64,000 nucleotides of DNA, from the NCBI RefSeq assembly GCF_029227915.1, contig NC_079884.1, positions 7,690,001 to 7,754,000 of the forward strand, in the 5' to 3' direction. The notes under the pieces were generated by a model that saw nothing but the letters and a program-made list of their open reading frames with translations, had not been told where the DNA came from and made no database searches. The stretch is from Hydractinia symbiolongicarpus. Lineage: Eukaryota; Cnidaria; Hydrozoa; Anthoathecata; Hydractiniidae. Position numbers and translations under genes: made by a program. Of the stretch, positions 46,490 to 57,272 are shown one piece after another (the stretch's first letter is position 1; every line of letters starts with the position of its first letter).

Positions 46490-46519
46490 TTTGAATTGAT
46501 TTGTCATACCTAAATGCCA

Positions 46520-47600
46520 CAATTAATGTGGTGATTTGTTATCTGCTGTTGAAAGCGGGTGGAAAGCCCAGTCCCTTTCAAGCTCTTGCATGGCCCAATT
46601 GATTCGCGGTATATGCAATTGCATGGCCCATTTGATTCGCGGTAAATAAACAAAATGAAGCGCATACAAATCACTTTCATCTAACGGATCCAACAATTGC
46701 TCATTTTCAAGCAAGTAAAAAATATTTTGATACCATTGAACCACATTTCTTTTCACTTCACCTCAAAAGCGTTCAATACGTTGGTTGTGAACTGATTTAC
46801 TGCATATCATACTGCCTCGATTAATACCTCTTTCGTTAAGCATAAATCTGGCTACTTCCACATTTTCCGTTCCAAAATCAGCTCTCACACGCGACGGGAT
46901 GCCGTTCCGGCCAACAGCAATTCCAAATAATTCAAACACAGTTGAAGACCTATTGTTGTTGCTACACTTCAAGTACGTGATTAAGCGACTGTACCCATCG
47001 ATAGTGCCATGTATTACGAAACACCATCGTATAAGCTTGTGGTACCCGTCTACATGCCTAAGAGAAATGAATACATCAACCGTAAATCAGCAGCATATCA
47101 TTTTATGAAAATGGTCATCGCTTTTACTTACCAAAGAGAATTCGGTGCTTTCACGAGATACGCTCTTCTTACATTACTGAGTGTTTTTTGCAACGCCCGG
47201 CTGACCGGGTCGACTTCGTTTATTGCTTTTCCGATCCTTTGTCGTTGTACATATATACCTCTTAATCGACATGCTCCAGTAATGTAGGTTTTGCCAGCGT
47301 TGGGAAGAACATTTAGTACCTCTTGCACAACTTCGCATAGATCTGGCGTGGCTTATTTTTGAGTAATACTCTTGTGGACCACTCTTCTTGGGTATATACA
47401 CACCGAACTGAATTCTCCTTCTTCTTAACGTTTTGGTTAATACACCAATACATTTTGCCACATCGTTTCAATTTCGATAAATATCAAATATATCTTCCAC
47501 ATCAGATTGTACAACGTCCTTCCTAGGTCTTCCCCAACAGCTTTCAGTTGAATTAGTTGGGCTAATATTTTGCTGGATCTCTGAAGTAACGTTTTCTTTG
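46520..47600 (-). pseudogene. Integrase-like DDE transposase, one intron, few lesions
   Basis: Reads right to left. A GRPRK motif and helix-turn-helix (VAKCIGVLTKTLRRR, near 47430-47545) are followed by an all-helical region (QEVLNVLPNAGKTYITGA, RLRGIYVQRQRIGKAINEVD), then APNSLW. A GT-AG intron at 47131-47058 splits the Trp codon, and the next exon opens [11 protein letters not shown]. Then come [31 protein letters not shown] and [10 protein letters not shown], giving Asp, Asp and Glu of the catalytic triad. This family of integrase-core proteins is widespread in fish and cnidarians. Lesions: TGA at 47468-47470 and 46763-46765, both where Trp is expected, and a frameshift near 47390. A 33-bp internal duplication lies at about 46583-46648. 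Confidence 0.75.
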
Positions 47601-47956
47601 AGAATCCCTTCAAATCTTTGTTTTAAGGACTGGATTTCTTCCACTATATATCTAATAAACTGACAATTCCATCGAAGTTTTCACATCCTACGTTAACACA
47701 CACGCAAAAAGTATTATGTGTTGTTGAATTATACACCAAAAGTTAGCAATATATAAATGGAAATTGATTTAAAAAATAAAAGTTGACGTTTATACATAAT
47801 ACTTGATCATATAAACACAAAAGTTGACCTATTTACAAGAAAGTTGACTTTGTATACACGAAGCTTGACCATATAAATAATGTTAACTTATATAAATGAA
47901 AGCTAACATAATATATACAAATTTAGACTTGTCCACTTTGGCGGGGGATAAATTAC

Positions 47957-48750
47957 TTATAAAGGTCAAATCGACAACGGATTATAACATTTATATAAAT
48001 TATATTAGCTTCACAATAGAATACAAACAATGGTAAAAAAAAAATTTTCGTGTCCGCAGATTGGTTCATCTCAGATTTCTCGGAGTGTCCATTTCTTGTT
48101 GCCATAACTCTTTTTCGCGATAAGCGAACATCATTCTGATTGATTTAGCAAATGTTGGAAGGCTTTCTCGTTTTTCGAAGCGTTTCCACGACAATTACTT
48201 AACAGCTGGCGACCAAAATTTGAATTTTTCTTGCATGAATGATTTTCCGTCACACAGATTAAATCTGTCATTTATGATTATTGGAAACTAGCCAGCATCC
48301 TTGGTTTAACATACTTGTTCACATTGCTTGGATATGAAAAGCTTAAATTGCAATGAAGTGCTGAGATTTTTTGCCAAATTCTAACGGACCCATTCTACAG
48401 GATCTGTGCCGTAATTTGGAGCTATAGGTCATATTTTCCTTGCCCAATAATAGCCTTGCACACTTTTCCTAAAATATTTTCATTGATCCTCAATGCGAGA
48501 TAGCTGTGGAGATTACATCTTTAACTAGGCAGACTTAAAGCTTTTGAATTCCCTTTAAGAAAAAAAAGTACAATATATAATTTTTTTTTTTCTTAAAGTA
48601 CAATATATAATATTTTTTTTTCTTAAAGGAAACCTGAGGTATAAAATGGTGTTGGACTTATATATAGTATAGAGCGTTAAAGATTGTTAACAAGTCCTAA
48701 AGCCATAAAGTACACAACTTTTGGCACCCAAAACTATATTCACATTTAAA
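47957..48750. other. Non-coding spacer with a short duplication
   Basis: No gene. At about 48560-48630 the words AAAGTACAATATATAAT and TTTTTTTCTTAAAG are tandemly duplicated. Confidence 0.5.
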
Positions 48751-48752
48751 GA

Positions 48753-48925
48753 CGCGTGACTTTGTGGTTATGGCGTTCGCTTCGTAATCACAAGGTCTGT
48801 GGTTCGGTCCCCAGCGCGGGCATGTTCAGGCTGTCAAATCAGACGTGAATCTGATTCGCGTGTCAACTCTCGTGACCTTTGATACTGTGAATCCAATCAC
48901 ATTCTTGCAATTAAGAACATTAGTC
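48753..48925 (+). repeat. tRNA-derived SINE candidate
   Basis: GACTTTGTGGTTATGGC (48757-48773) fits a pol III A box and GGTTCGGTCCC (48801-48811) a B box. The anticodon-arm bases (TTCGC TTCGTAA TCACA) do not pair, so it is not a working tRNA. The tail (TCAAATCAGACGTGAATCTG onward) would be the SINE body; its right end is uncertain. Confidence 0.5.
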
Positions 48926-51131
48926 ACCATATTTCTACCATTTTATTTTTTCCTTTATTGAAGTTGAATACTTTATAGAACGGTTATTGATCATCAAGCA
49001 TCAAGCCCTTGTGCGCAGATCATCAGGAACCTAATTATTGGGATGAGTCTGGTTATTGACTTTAAGGCAATTCTGAATTTATTTTTTTCTTTATTTCATG
49101 TACTTCGTGATGTTTCCACCCGCCCCGTATTCAAAGGGTATTTCCGTAAGGTATAGTTCCCCCATGTGGATTCAGTACTTTCACTTTAATCTCAAAGCAC
49201 AAATTATCAAAATTGGGCATTTCTCAAGGGCGAGTTTCAGCAAGCCAGTCGGCTGTGATGATGATCTTCTACTCACTTAAAAGAAAATAAAGTGTTTCAT
49301 ATCATAATAATACTATAGATAAAGAAACAATAAAAATTGGATTTGCGTATTGAATTTATGAGAATTTAAATTGGATTCATGAGAGGTAAGAATCAAGAGG
49401 ATCCAACTACATTCGGTGGATTCAGGAAGTGGTAGTTGCGAGAATCCAAATTGATTGGTGATAGCTAAGGTTGGATTTGACAGCCTGATGCTTAGCAAGC
49501 GTCTCTACCACAGCTACAGGTCAAACCATGCCATGTGAGGGAAATTGGGTAGGCTGGCCAGTGTATACCTAATGTATACATTCAGAACATAGGACCCACA
49601 TTAATAATAGTGTTTCCAACACTGAAGTGGCTTTATTCTATATAAATATGCAGCATATAATGAAAAGAATTTCAGATTTAATTATGCGGGATAAAATATG
49701 ATACATACATATGGTACTTTGAAAGGTCATATTTTGAAACCACATCAAAATAAAATGATAAGTTTAAATTAAACGATGGAAAAGTATTTCTTTTAAAAGA
49801 AAAATTAGTATAGACCTTATCTTCTTCGATATTTGGGTTACTAGGACACAAAAATACTAAAAAAATCTATGGAAGCATTTTCAAGGAATTTCTAATCCAA
49901 AGTGGTGAAATTCTGAGAATCTGATATCATTTAGGGTTTCCATATTAGAGATTCAGACATATTGGGTGACATGCTGAAAACTTAGGATTTTGTCAATATT
50001 GAAAAATACCCAGAATGGGAAATATTTCTGGATGTCATATCCTGGGAACCACTCGAGCTAGGAAGTTAAACATATTTCAGAATTTCTAAATCCTAATTTC
50101 TATATCAATATGTAAACTTGTGGTGCAAATTTCAAGAAAATCTTACATGGTTGAAGTAAAAACTGTCTTGGTTTTGGTTCGTTTGGCATGGAATGACCTA
50201 TGTCATATTTAAGGAATAGCAAACTTTTACATTATCTGTAGTCAGTAATTTTAGACCTATTAGATAAGCATTAAAACTTTATCAATTCACCTTTTAAACA
50301 TCTATGCAGATAGTTTTTTGCTACAATGACACTGGTTTGCTCGTTCCAAGCCTTTTATTGTTTGCTGACAACCCATAACTTAGAATCTGGATGTCTGTTT
50401 GCAATCAAATTTTATGAGTAAAAATACAAACTTACCCAGAAATTTATTGCAAACTAAGTTGTAGGTCCTGAGTTAAATTGGGTAAGTACCCACATCTATT
50501 GCATTTTTTTCAAAAGTATTTTGCATTTTTTTTTCACAGATTTTTAAACATGAACGTAGGAGAAGTCAAATTTTCTGCAAAATGGTATTTGTCAACATAA
50601 GGCAAATTATATAGAAAAAATGATAATGTAAAAACTTTTAATAACAGGGTTCATAATAGGATCCCTGTTATTAAAAGTTTTAATATGATCATTATATAGG
50701 ACTAGTAATCCATCCTGCTGTTAAAAAGCTTCCATGATTGATTTTCTCTCAAGTGTGCCTTTTAGCTGACTAATTGTGTCCCAAACAGTCAATTACAACA
50801 TCGTTAGGTTTTAGTGCTGCATGTTTTAATATATATAATGTTTACTTAGGCAAGCAATGACTAAATAAGTGTTGGGGGTGTTTTCCCTAACAGCTAAACA
50901 ATGTTCAAGCTTAAGTGCAAAAAAGCAATTGTGTATGCCTAATATAAATCTGATAAATAAACGATAAGTTAATATGGATGCACTGTCTGTTTTCATATTT
51001 TTAAAATATGGATAAAAGAATCTCTTCCTATCCATATTATATAGAGACTGATAATCACAGCTTTGTTCATTCATTCAGTTTAAGCCATCTGCAATAACAA
51101 TTTTATTTCACTTTTGCTCATTGTTTTGCAG
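48926..51131. other. Non-coding region upstream of the recognised DSCC1 exons
   Basis: Should contain the promoter and first coding exon of DSCC1, expected to supply only the start codon and a few residues, but neither could be placed. A long hairpin lies at 50619-50693. Confidence 0.5.
50619..50693. repeat. Long hairpin
   Basis: Arms of 31 bases (inner 18 bases, AACTTTTAATAACAGGG and flanking, perfectly complementary) with about three mismatches near the outer end and a 13-base loop. Could be a miniature foldback element. Confidence 0.75.
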
Positions 51132-54100
51132 GTCTGAAAAAGATGTCACAGAATTGGCTGATATTGCAGGTGTTTTAAGACGTAAAGGAATGGTGCAAAG
51201 CTTATCTTTTTCTCAACAGTGGATGAAAGATGATTACAAATTACTAGAACTTTCGAAAGATTTGATGAATGTACTTCAAGCAGGTGATGTGTAAGTAGTC
51301 AATATAACTGTATCTTTCATATGTAAGTTGACCTTATTTCAACGATCTATATTTTTACATGCAGGGGTTAATGAAAGTTTTTAATTTGAACCACAACATT
51401 GTAAACGAGCCTCGTGAGTTGGATTTTGTATCCTAAACATTTTGCAACAGTAACGTTAAGGCTATCCGAAGACCTGAAAAACCTTGAATTTAAATGATAA
51501 AAGTTTCTTTTTCTCTTTTTTTAACCCTTAAGCTACTAATAATGTAGATCTGCATTTTGCCAATTTGCGAATAAGGTAGATCTTCCATTTTAAGTATATA
51601 GTGGGAGCAATATTTAGTAGGCTACCCCAACTCTCCAATCAAAAAATGTTAAGAAGTTTGCACAGATGACAACAACTGCATTTTTTGGGGGGAAGGGGGA
51701 ATTATTTTCACAGATATGTTTAAATGTGTCGGTTTGGCATAAATTATTTCTTTTCATATCCCTTATAATATATTTAACCAACAAAAACATTAGATACAGC
51801 TGTAAGATATTGCACCTTTAAAAAAGGATTCAAATAATAATGATGTAGCTTGTTTTGTCTTTTATAGTATAACCATTCGTGGAGATAATGATGATGAGGC
51901 TGTTTTGTGTACTTCCAAAAACACATACGAATTAAAAGCTGCTGATACATCAAATTCTCTTCTACTGTTTCCTCAATTAACAACACCCAAGTCCAAGGGT
52001 ATGGTTTTAAACTAAATTGTAACTTCACTTATAGCACATAAAATTTTATTTTCATTTCGCCATCTATGATACTAACCAGGTAATTTGTTTTTAAGATTTC
52101 TCAGAAGTGTTCAAAGTGGTGGATAGATCAGTAAGTACTAAAAATTATCAAAAATTGCAAATTCATTTTACTTTTATTTACCCAAGGGAGAAAGAAAATT
52201 AAAAATATTCTCTTTTTTCTCTCTTTTCTTTTTATAACTTGTTTATTTCATGTCCCTCGTCAATCCTAAAGCTGTACAAAAAGTACAAAATATTTAAAAT
52301 TCTGAATGTTTTTTACATACCGTCTTTCTGTAAAAAATCTTAAAACTCTAGATTTTACTAAAAGAATGAGCTTATACAAGCATCATAGCGAGACTCGTTA
52401 TAGCAGTTCTAAATTTCTGTATATATGTTGTCATGCAACAAAGCTGGCAATTTTTTTTCACAAAAACCCTGGACGTCAGTGAGATTAATAATTCGATTTT
52501 ATTTTTTATCCTCATTGACTTGTGTTGCTTTTTGTATTAACGTTTAAAGCATTTTTAATGTATTTTTATCGTATAGTTTATAATAATATTTTTAAAAAAT
52601 AAAGCAATTTGCGCCTTTTTGAGAAGAGAATAGTTTTTAAGTATACCTAAAATCTCTTTTGTTTAAACTTTCATAAAAATACATGCAATACAAGTGGTCG
52701 TTTTTCTAGAAAGATTTGATATTTTCAATTCGAATTTTGCATTTAGCCTGGATATTTCTTACCTTTACAGGGCAGTCAAACCCCTGGTATATGCTCTTAG
52801 AATCCTTTTCAGCAAGACACCTGTCAATCTATGACTTTACTTTTTCGATTTTGTGAAAGTACTTATGACGTGCAATTGAAAATAACACACAGTTTTTTAT
52901 TCACTTCACTTTTTAGGCTTGCAGCTGCTTCTCAACGTATTACGAAGCTAGACAATCGCGACCTAAAACTGAACGTCTGCGACATCTTCTTGATGATAAT
53001 GCGTTTTGTAATCGAGATGATGAATCCGAGATAGAAAAAGTTGGTGTTTAGTTGTCCTAATGTAAAATTTATCTACAAAGTTAATTTCGTTTTATAGAGA
53101 ATAGTAAGTTTACAGACAAAATGTTGCCCAAAGTCAGCATATAGCTACAGAAATCGACAACATCATAGCTGCCTTGCTAATCCACGTTGATATTATTTGA
53201 CAATTGTTAACACGAAGACCGCCGGTGTTGAAACGTGCAAACATCAGCTTCCTTTTTTTGCCAACACGTAGAAATTTGAATTAGAAGTGTTTCCTCATAA
53301 TGATGCTGATGATATTAAAAAAAGCACATTTGATGTTGATTTCGCCATTTTGAAACACACACACAAAATTTTGTGGTTGGTCAAAGTAGACAATATATTC
53401 TTTCATTTTGCACTGAGATAACTATTAACATCTGTGTGTTATATTCTCTTTCTAGCATACAACCGAAGGATTGTTATCTCTAATTCAAGCAAGCGAAGAA
53501 GAACTTTCAAAAAGCTTGCGTCACTTTGGAGCTTTACAAATCGACGGCTTTTGGAGAGTGCTAGAAATTAACTACCAAGAAAAAGCTTTTTCGCAAATCT
53601 TGGCGTTAGTGGAGGAAGAAAGTTGGGAATGGAAAAGTATTCCACTAAAGGCTACTTGTGATGTGTTACAAGAACTTTATCCAAAGTAAGTTGAATGTGT
53701 TGTGTTGCTTATTAAAACTATTCTTCGGTGTCTAATAAAAGAGGGTTGGATAAACAGGGGATTAGAGGATTCTGTCGAAGGGGAATTTTAATCCTTTTTT
53801 ATACATTGAAGACAAACGGAGTTGCTATTAGAGACGGATTTAATATTAGCGCAAGACACGAGAGTAACAACAATATTTGCGAGGTCTAATAGATTGGTGT
53901 TTAAAAGCTCACCTCAAAATTATCTAAGGTAGAAAATTTATTTAGCATTAGGCACCACAGAGGAGACATGATGTACTGTTCGGTTTCTTGTATTTAGTTT
54001 GCATCTACTACGGAGGTGAAGAGTTGCCAATATATATATTCTCAAAAAAAGGGCGAGCTTTCAAATGCATGGCTGGGCTAATGTATACTTCGCCTCCTTG

Positions 54101-55937
54101 TTCCTTCTTTATAAACAACAACACTTTCGATGTTCAGATTCCTTATTTTGCACTGCTTATTAGAACTGGGGCTAACGTAACGGATGCTTAAAATTTAAAG
54201 GAGTTAGGTCTGGGTTACAAAATATATGTATCTTGTGACAATGTCGGCAGTAAATATAACTTTTATAAATAAATCGTGACCAAACATTTTTTTCTATTTT
54301 GTAGTATTGTTATATTTTACCTATGTTCGAAAATAATTTTTAATGTAAAATCGCGTAATTTGCATGACTCTCATAAATAACGTTGATTAGGACAGCTGTG
54401 GTTGGTCTTTCCCTAATTAAAAATATGATTTGATTTAGGTTCGTTATCAAGCATTGCCTTCAAACATATAGTGATGAGTTTGAGAATGATGACAGTGATG
54501 ATATTTTCTTTTGTTTAAACGAATTCAAAGTTTGTCAATATTATGCAGAATATATTCTCCGACCAGCTCAAGGAAAGGTAACGGTTTGCTATTAATTGTC
54601 TTGGTCCGAAGAAAATATCGCAATTTCCCCTTTCCCTTTTATCCAACCTGAAATTCAGGAAGGGCTTGCAAACACTTTTTAGTTGTCAGTGATATGCGAA
54701 AAACCCAAGACAGTAGGCAAGATCATTCTTGACAAAAAACTTTTAAATTCAAATTATTAAAGCCAAAAATATGAATTTGTTTACTCATCTAATAACAAGT
54801 TTGCTTTCCCCCAAATAACACAATTTCATGGAGTTTTATCCCCTATTGAAGGGAGATGAATAACACAGGCTTTAACGAGCACAGACATATTGTCGACAAT
54901 AGAAGTTTTTGATTTCCCCAGTTGATCTTATTGCGGAAAGCATCGAAGTTTTACATCGGCATGGTCAGGATTCAACTATTGTTTGATATTTTTTCTAATT
55001 ACCTATTTTGATTGCTTTTAATGCTTATCTCACATGAAATCTCAATTTGACTTTTTATTTCGTAGTTAATTGGAAAATGATATGTGGATGCAGATTATAA
55101 ATAGAAACAGTGTGCCCAAGTTGTAATTATTGACGTATTCGTATTATAGTTTAACTATAATGAGTTTATGGAAGCATGGGCACAAAGTGTACCAGATGGA
55201 ATGACTGTCAAGGAAGATTATTTACTAGTAAGAATTTGTGTAAATAAACAAATAAACCTGGTGTGCAAAGGGGCTTAATAACCACATGTCGAGTCTTTTT
55301 GTACGTTACCCTACTCCCTAATTTAGTTAAACTCTGTCACTTTTCGCTATTTGTTTTAACACTGGGTTGCAAAAAAATAACGTTATTAAAGGGCGCTAAC
55401 GCCAGTAAAGGGCGGTGCCAAATTTTCTATATTTGTGAGCTGCCTGCACATTTATAACGCTACTTCTTTCTTCAGGGTATTGCACTAACTGATTTAAATA
55501 ACCATCCACCTGTTATCTGGCATTTTCCTGAAAGAAATTTACCTCATGATCCTAATGAAAGGTTGGCTTTTATGTTTTTTTGTTTCCTCTCAATAAAACG
55601 ACGCTAGCTAGGTGACTTTCGTATGTCATTTAACCATATTTTACCTTCGAAACCGCTGTAGATTTAACACACTGTTCAAAACACGAACAAAATGGTTAGA
55701 GAAAGATATTGAACCCTACATCAAGTAAGATATATATTTTTACCACCCGTCTCTTATTTCTCACTTTCAATGTGTTTTATAAAACTGTAGATGTCATATT
55801 TCTTATTTATTGTATCTTTTTTTAGGAATTTAGTCACACCTGGACAGAAACTCAGTGCACTCTACTTAAAATATACACGAACTTCTAAAGATGACCATGG
55901 AAATAAAATTTATAACTCGAAACGTCCTGTTACGTGA
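51132..55937 (+). CDS. DSCC1: Sister chromatid cohesion protein DCC1, ten exons
   Basis: Subunit of the CTF18-RFC clamp loader, a nuclear complex that loads PCNA at forks and supports cohesion. Exons, all GT-AG and phase-compatible: 51132-51290, 51868-51998, 52096-52130, 52917-53039, 53456-53685, 54439-54577, 55150-55227, 55476-55561, 55662-55724, 55826-55937 (TGA at 55935). They give about 385 residues, against 393 in human. Landmarks match family order: DDYKLLELS, ITIRGDNDDEAVLC, ELKAADTSNSLLLF, IQASEEELSKSL, GFWRVLEINYQ, EFMEAWAQSVPDGM, RTKWLEKDIEPYI and the C-terminal KIYNSKRPVT. The first exon listed begins with a split codon, so a short upstream exon holding the Met is missing. No stops or shifts, so likely functional. 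Confidence 0.93.
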
Positions 55938-55992
55938 CCTCGTGACACGTTGCCATGGTGTTTCCGTGTCTCGAATCGTGTTTCTCTCACGT

Positions 55993-55998
55993 AATAAA
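55993..55998 (+). terminator. Polyadenylation signal of DSCC1
   Basis: AATAAA 56 bases after the DSCC1 stop codon. Confidence 0.65.
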
Positions 55999-57272
55999 GC
56001 TTTCAATTGGTTGCTTGTTCACTAACCCAAATGTTCGGGTTATGTGAATGCATGATCTACGAAAAACAAAACGGTTAACAAGAAAAAAGTAACCCGAAAT
56101 AAAAACGGATAATCGTATCGTATGTATAATTCAATGAAAATATCCAAAATACTATAAAATGTCGTACAATTAGATTTGCATATTTTACATGGGTAGCCTC
56201 ACAATTATCGAGGGACATACCCTGTCTATTATTACCCGGAGGGCCTATGGCTTTTAAAGTATTTAATGCTCATTTGGAGCTGCGTATTGAACTTCAGGTC
56301 CAGGTTGACTCGTCTGTCATTTGTAGCGGTCGTATAAGGCTTTTCGTCGAATTACCTTTAACCACCTTAAGCATTGAAAAATTGACAACAACAAAAGTTA
56401 ACCTAATAAATCCATGCCTAATGCAGGAAGGTATCCTAGCATTTTTGAAGCTAAATATTCTAGTTTGTATCTCGCCCTCGCATCTACGTAGAATAAAATC
56501 ACGTCGCGAATTTTGTCTGTCTAGGTACGCTGTACATCAACCTACAATTCGGACGGATCCTAGCAAAATTGGTCTGGATATTTGAAATGGCCTGAACGGT
56601 ACTATATTTTACGGATAGATACAATATCGATGCTTAAAAAAATTAGCGAGTATTAATTTTCGCGAATAACGTTAATTTGACATTTGACTTTTTTGCGGAC
56701 ACTACTGTAACGAATGGTATCTTAAGAATACACCTTTCCCGAGACCATGAGTCATACTTTTTTTAAACTCGTAAAATATGAATACCATATTTGAATTCAG
56801 CATAGTTTGTTTAATTTATGTGTAAAAGTTTAACTTGATACGCCAACAGAGAGTGCTATTTTTAGGAGATATATATCACTGTTAAAGTCTTCTTAATGCT
56901 TAAGTTACCATGTCCCGCCTCGTTTTTAAAATGAGGTTGGACATGCCACAAATCTTTAAATTAGAATAGCAGGTTGTTTACTGCATTGTTTCGAAATTTT
57001 CTTTGTTTATGACATTTTTGATAAGGAATTCAAATCTGTTGTCCGTTTTTCATAAAACTCAACACAGAAAAAGTTGCGGCACATCAAAAGAATAAGTCTC
57101 GGAAAAGGTGTATTAAATTCGCGAAGGCGTTCGAAATCCTCGAAAAGCGCGAAAATTAGAACTCGCGGAACACAGCAACAATAGGGTAGTATCCGTTACA
57201 TTCATAGGGATAAAAAGATTGCGTATTTGGAATAGAAGTGTTCTTCGAGCACATAACATATACAACTACGCT
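55999..57272. other. Spacer between convergent DSCC1 and DDX24
   Basis: A 112-codon frame at 56247-56585 lacks recognisable motifs and is not supported as a gene. The rest is AT-rich. Confidence 0.45.

Larger units (their letters stand above)
45529..47950. mobile_element. 2.42-kb integrase-type DNA transposon (IS3EU-like), two convergent genes
   Basis: Inverted termini TATCCCACCAAAGCAGACAA (left) and the complement of TATCCCCCGCCAAAGTGGAC (right) are flanked by a perfect 6-bp duplication, AATTAC (45523-45528, 47951-47956). Inside each terminus are repeated GTCAAC/GTTCAAC words in mirror orientation (45560-45640 and 45800-45835; 47760-47915). The body has a minus-strand transposase with a retroviral-type integrase fold and a plus-strand second gene, meeting tail to tail near 46500. 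A 6-bp duplication with TAY-type ends and an IS3-like integrase is, as I recall, typical of the IS3EU superfamily; that placement is inference. Lesions are few. Confidence 0.8.

Noticed and set aside
56247-56585. 112-codon frame downstream of DSCC1
   Set aside because: No recognised motif; lies after the DSCC1 polyadenylation signal without other support.
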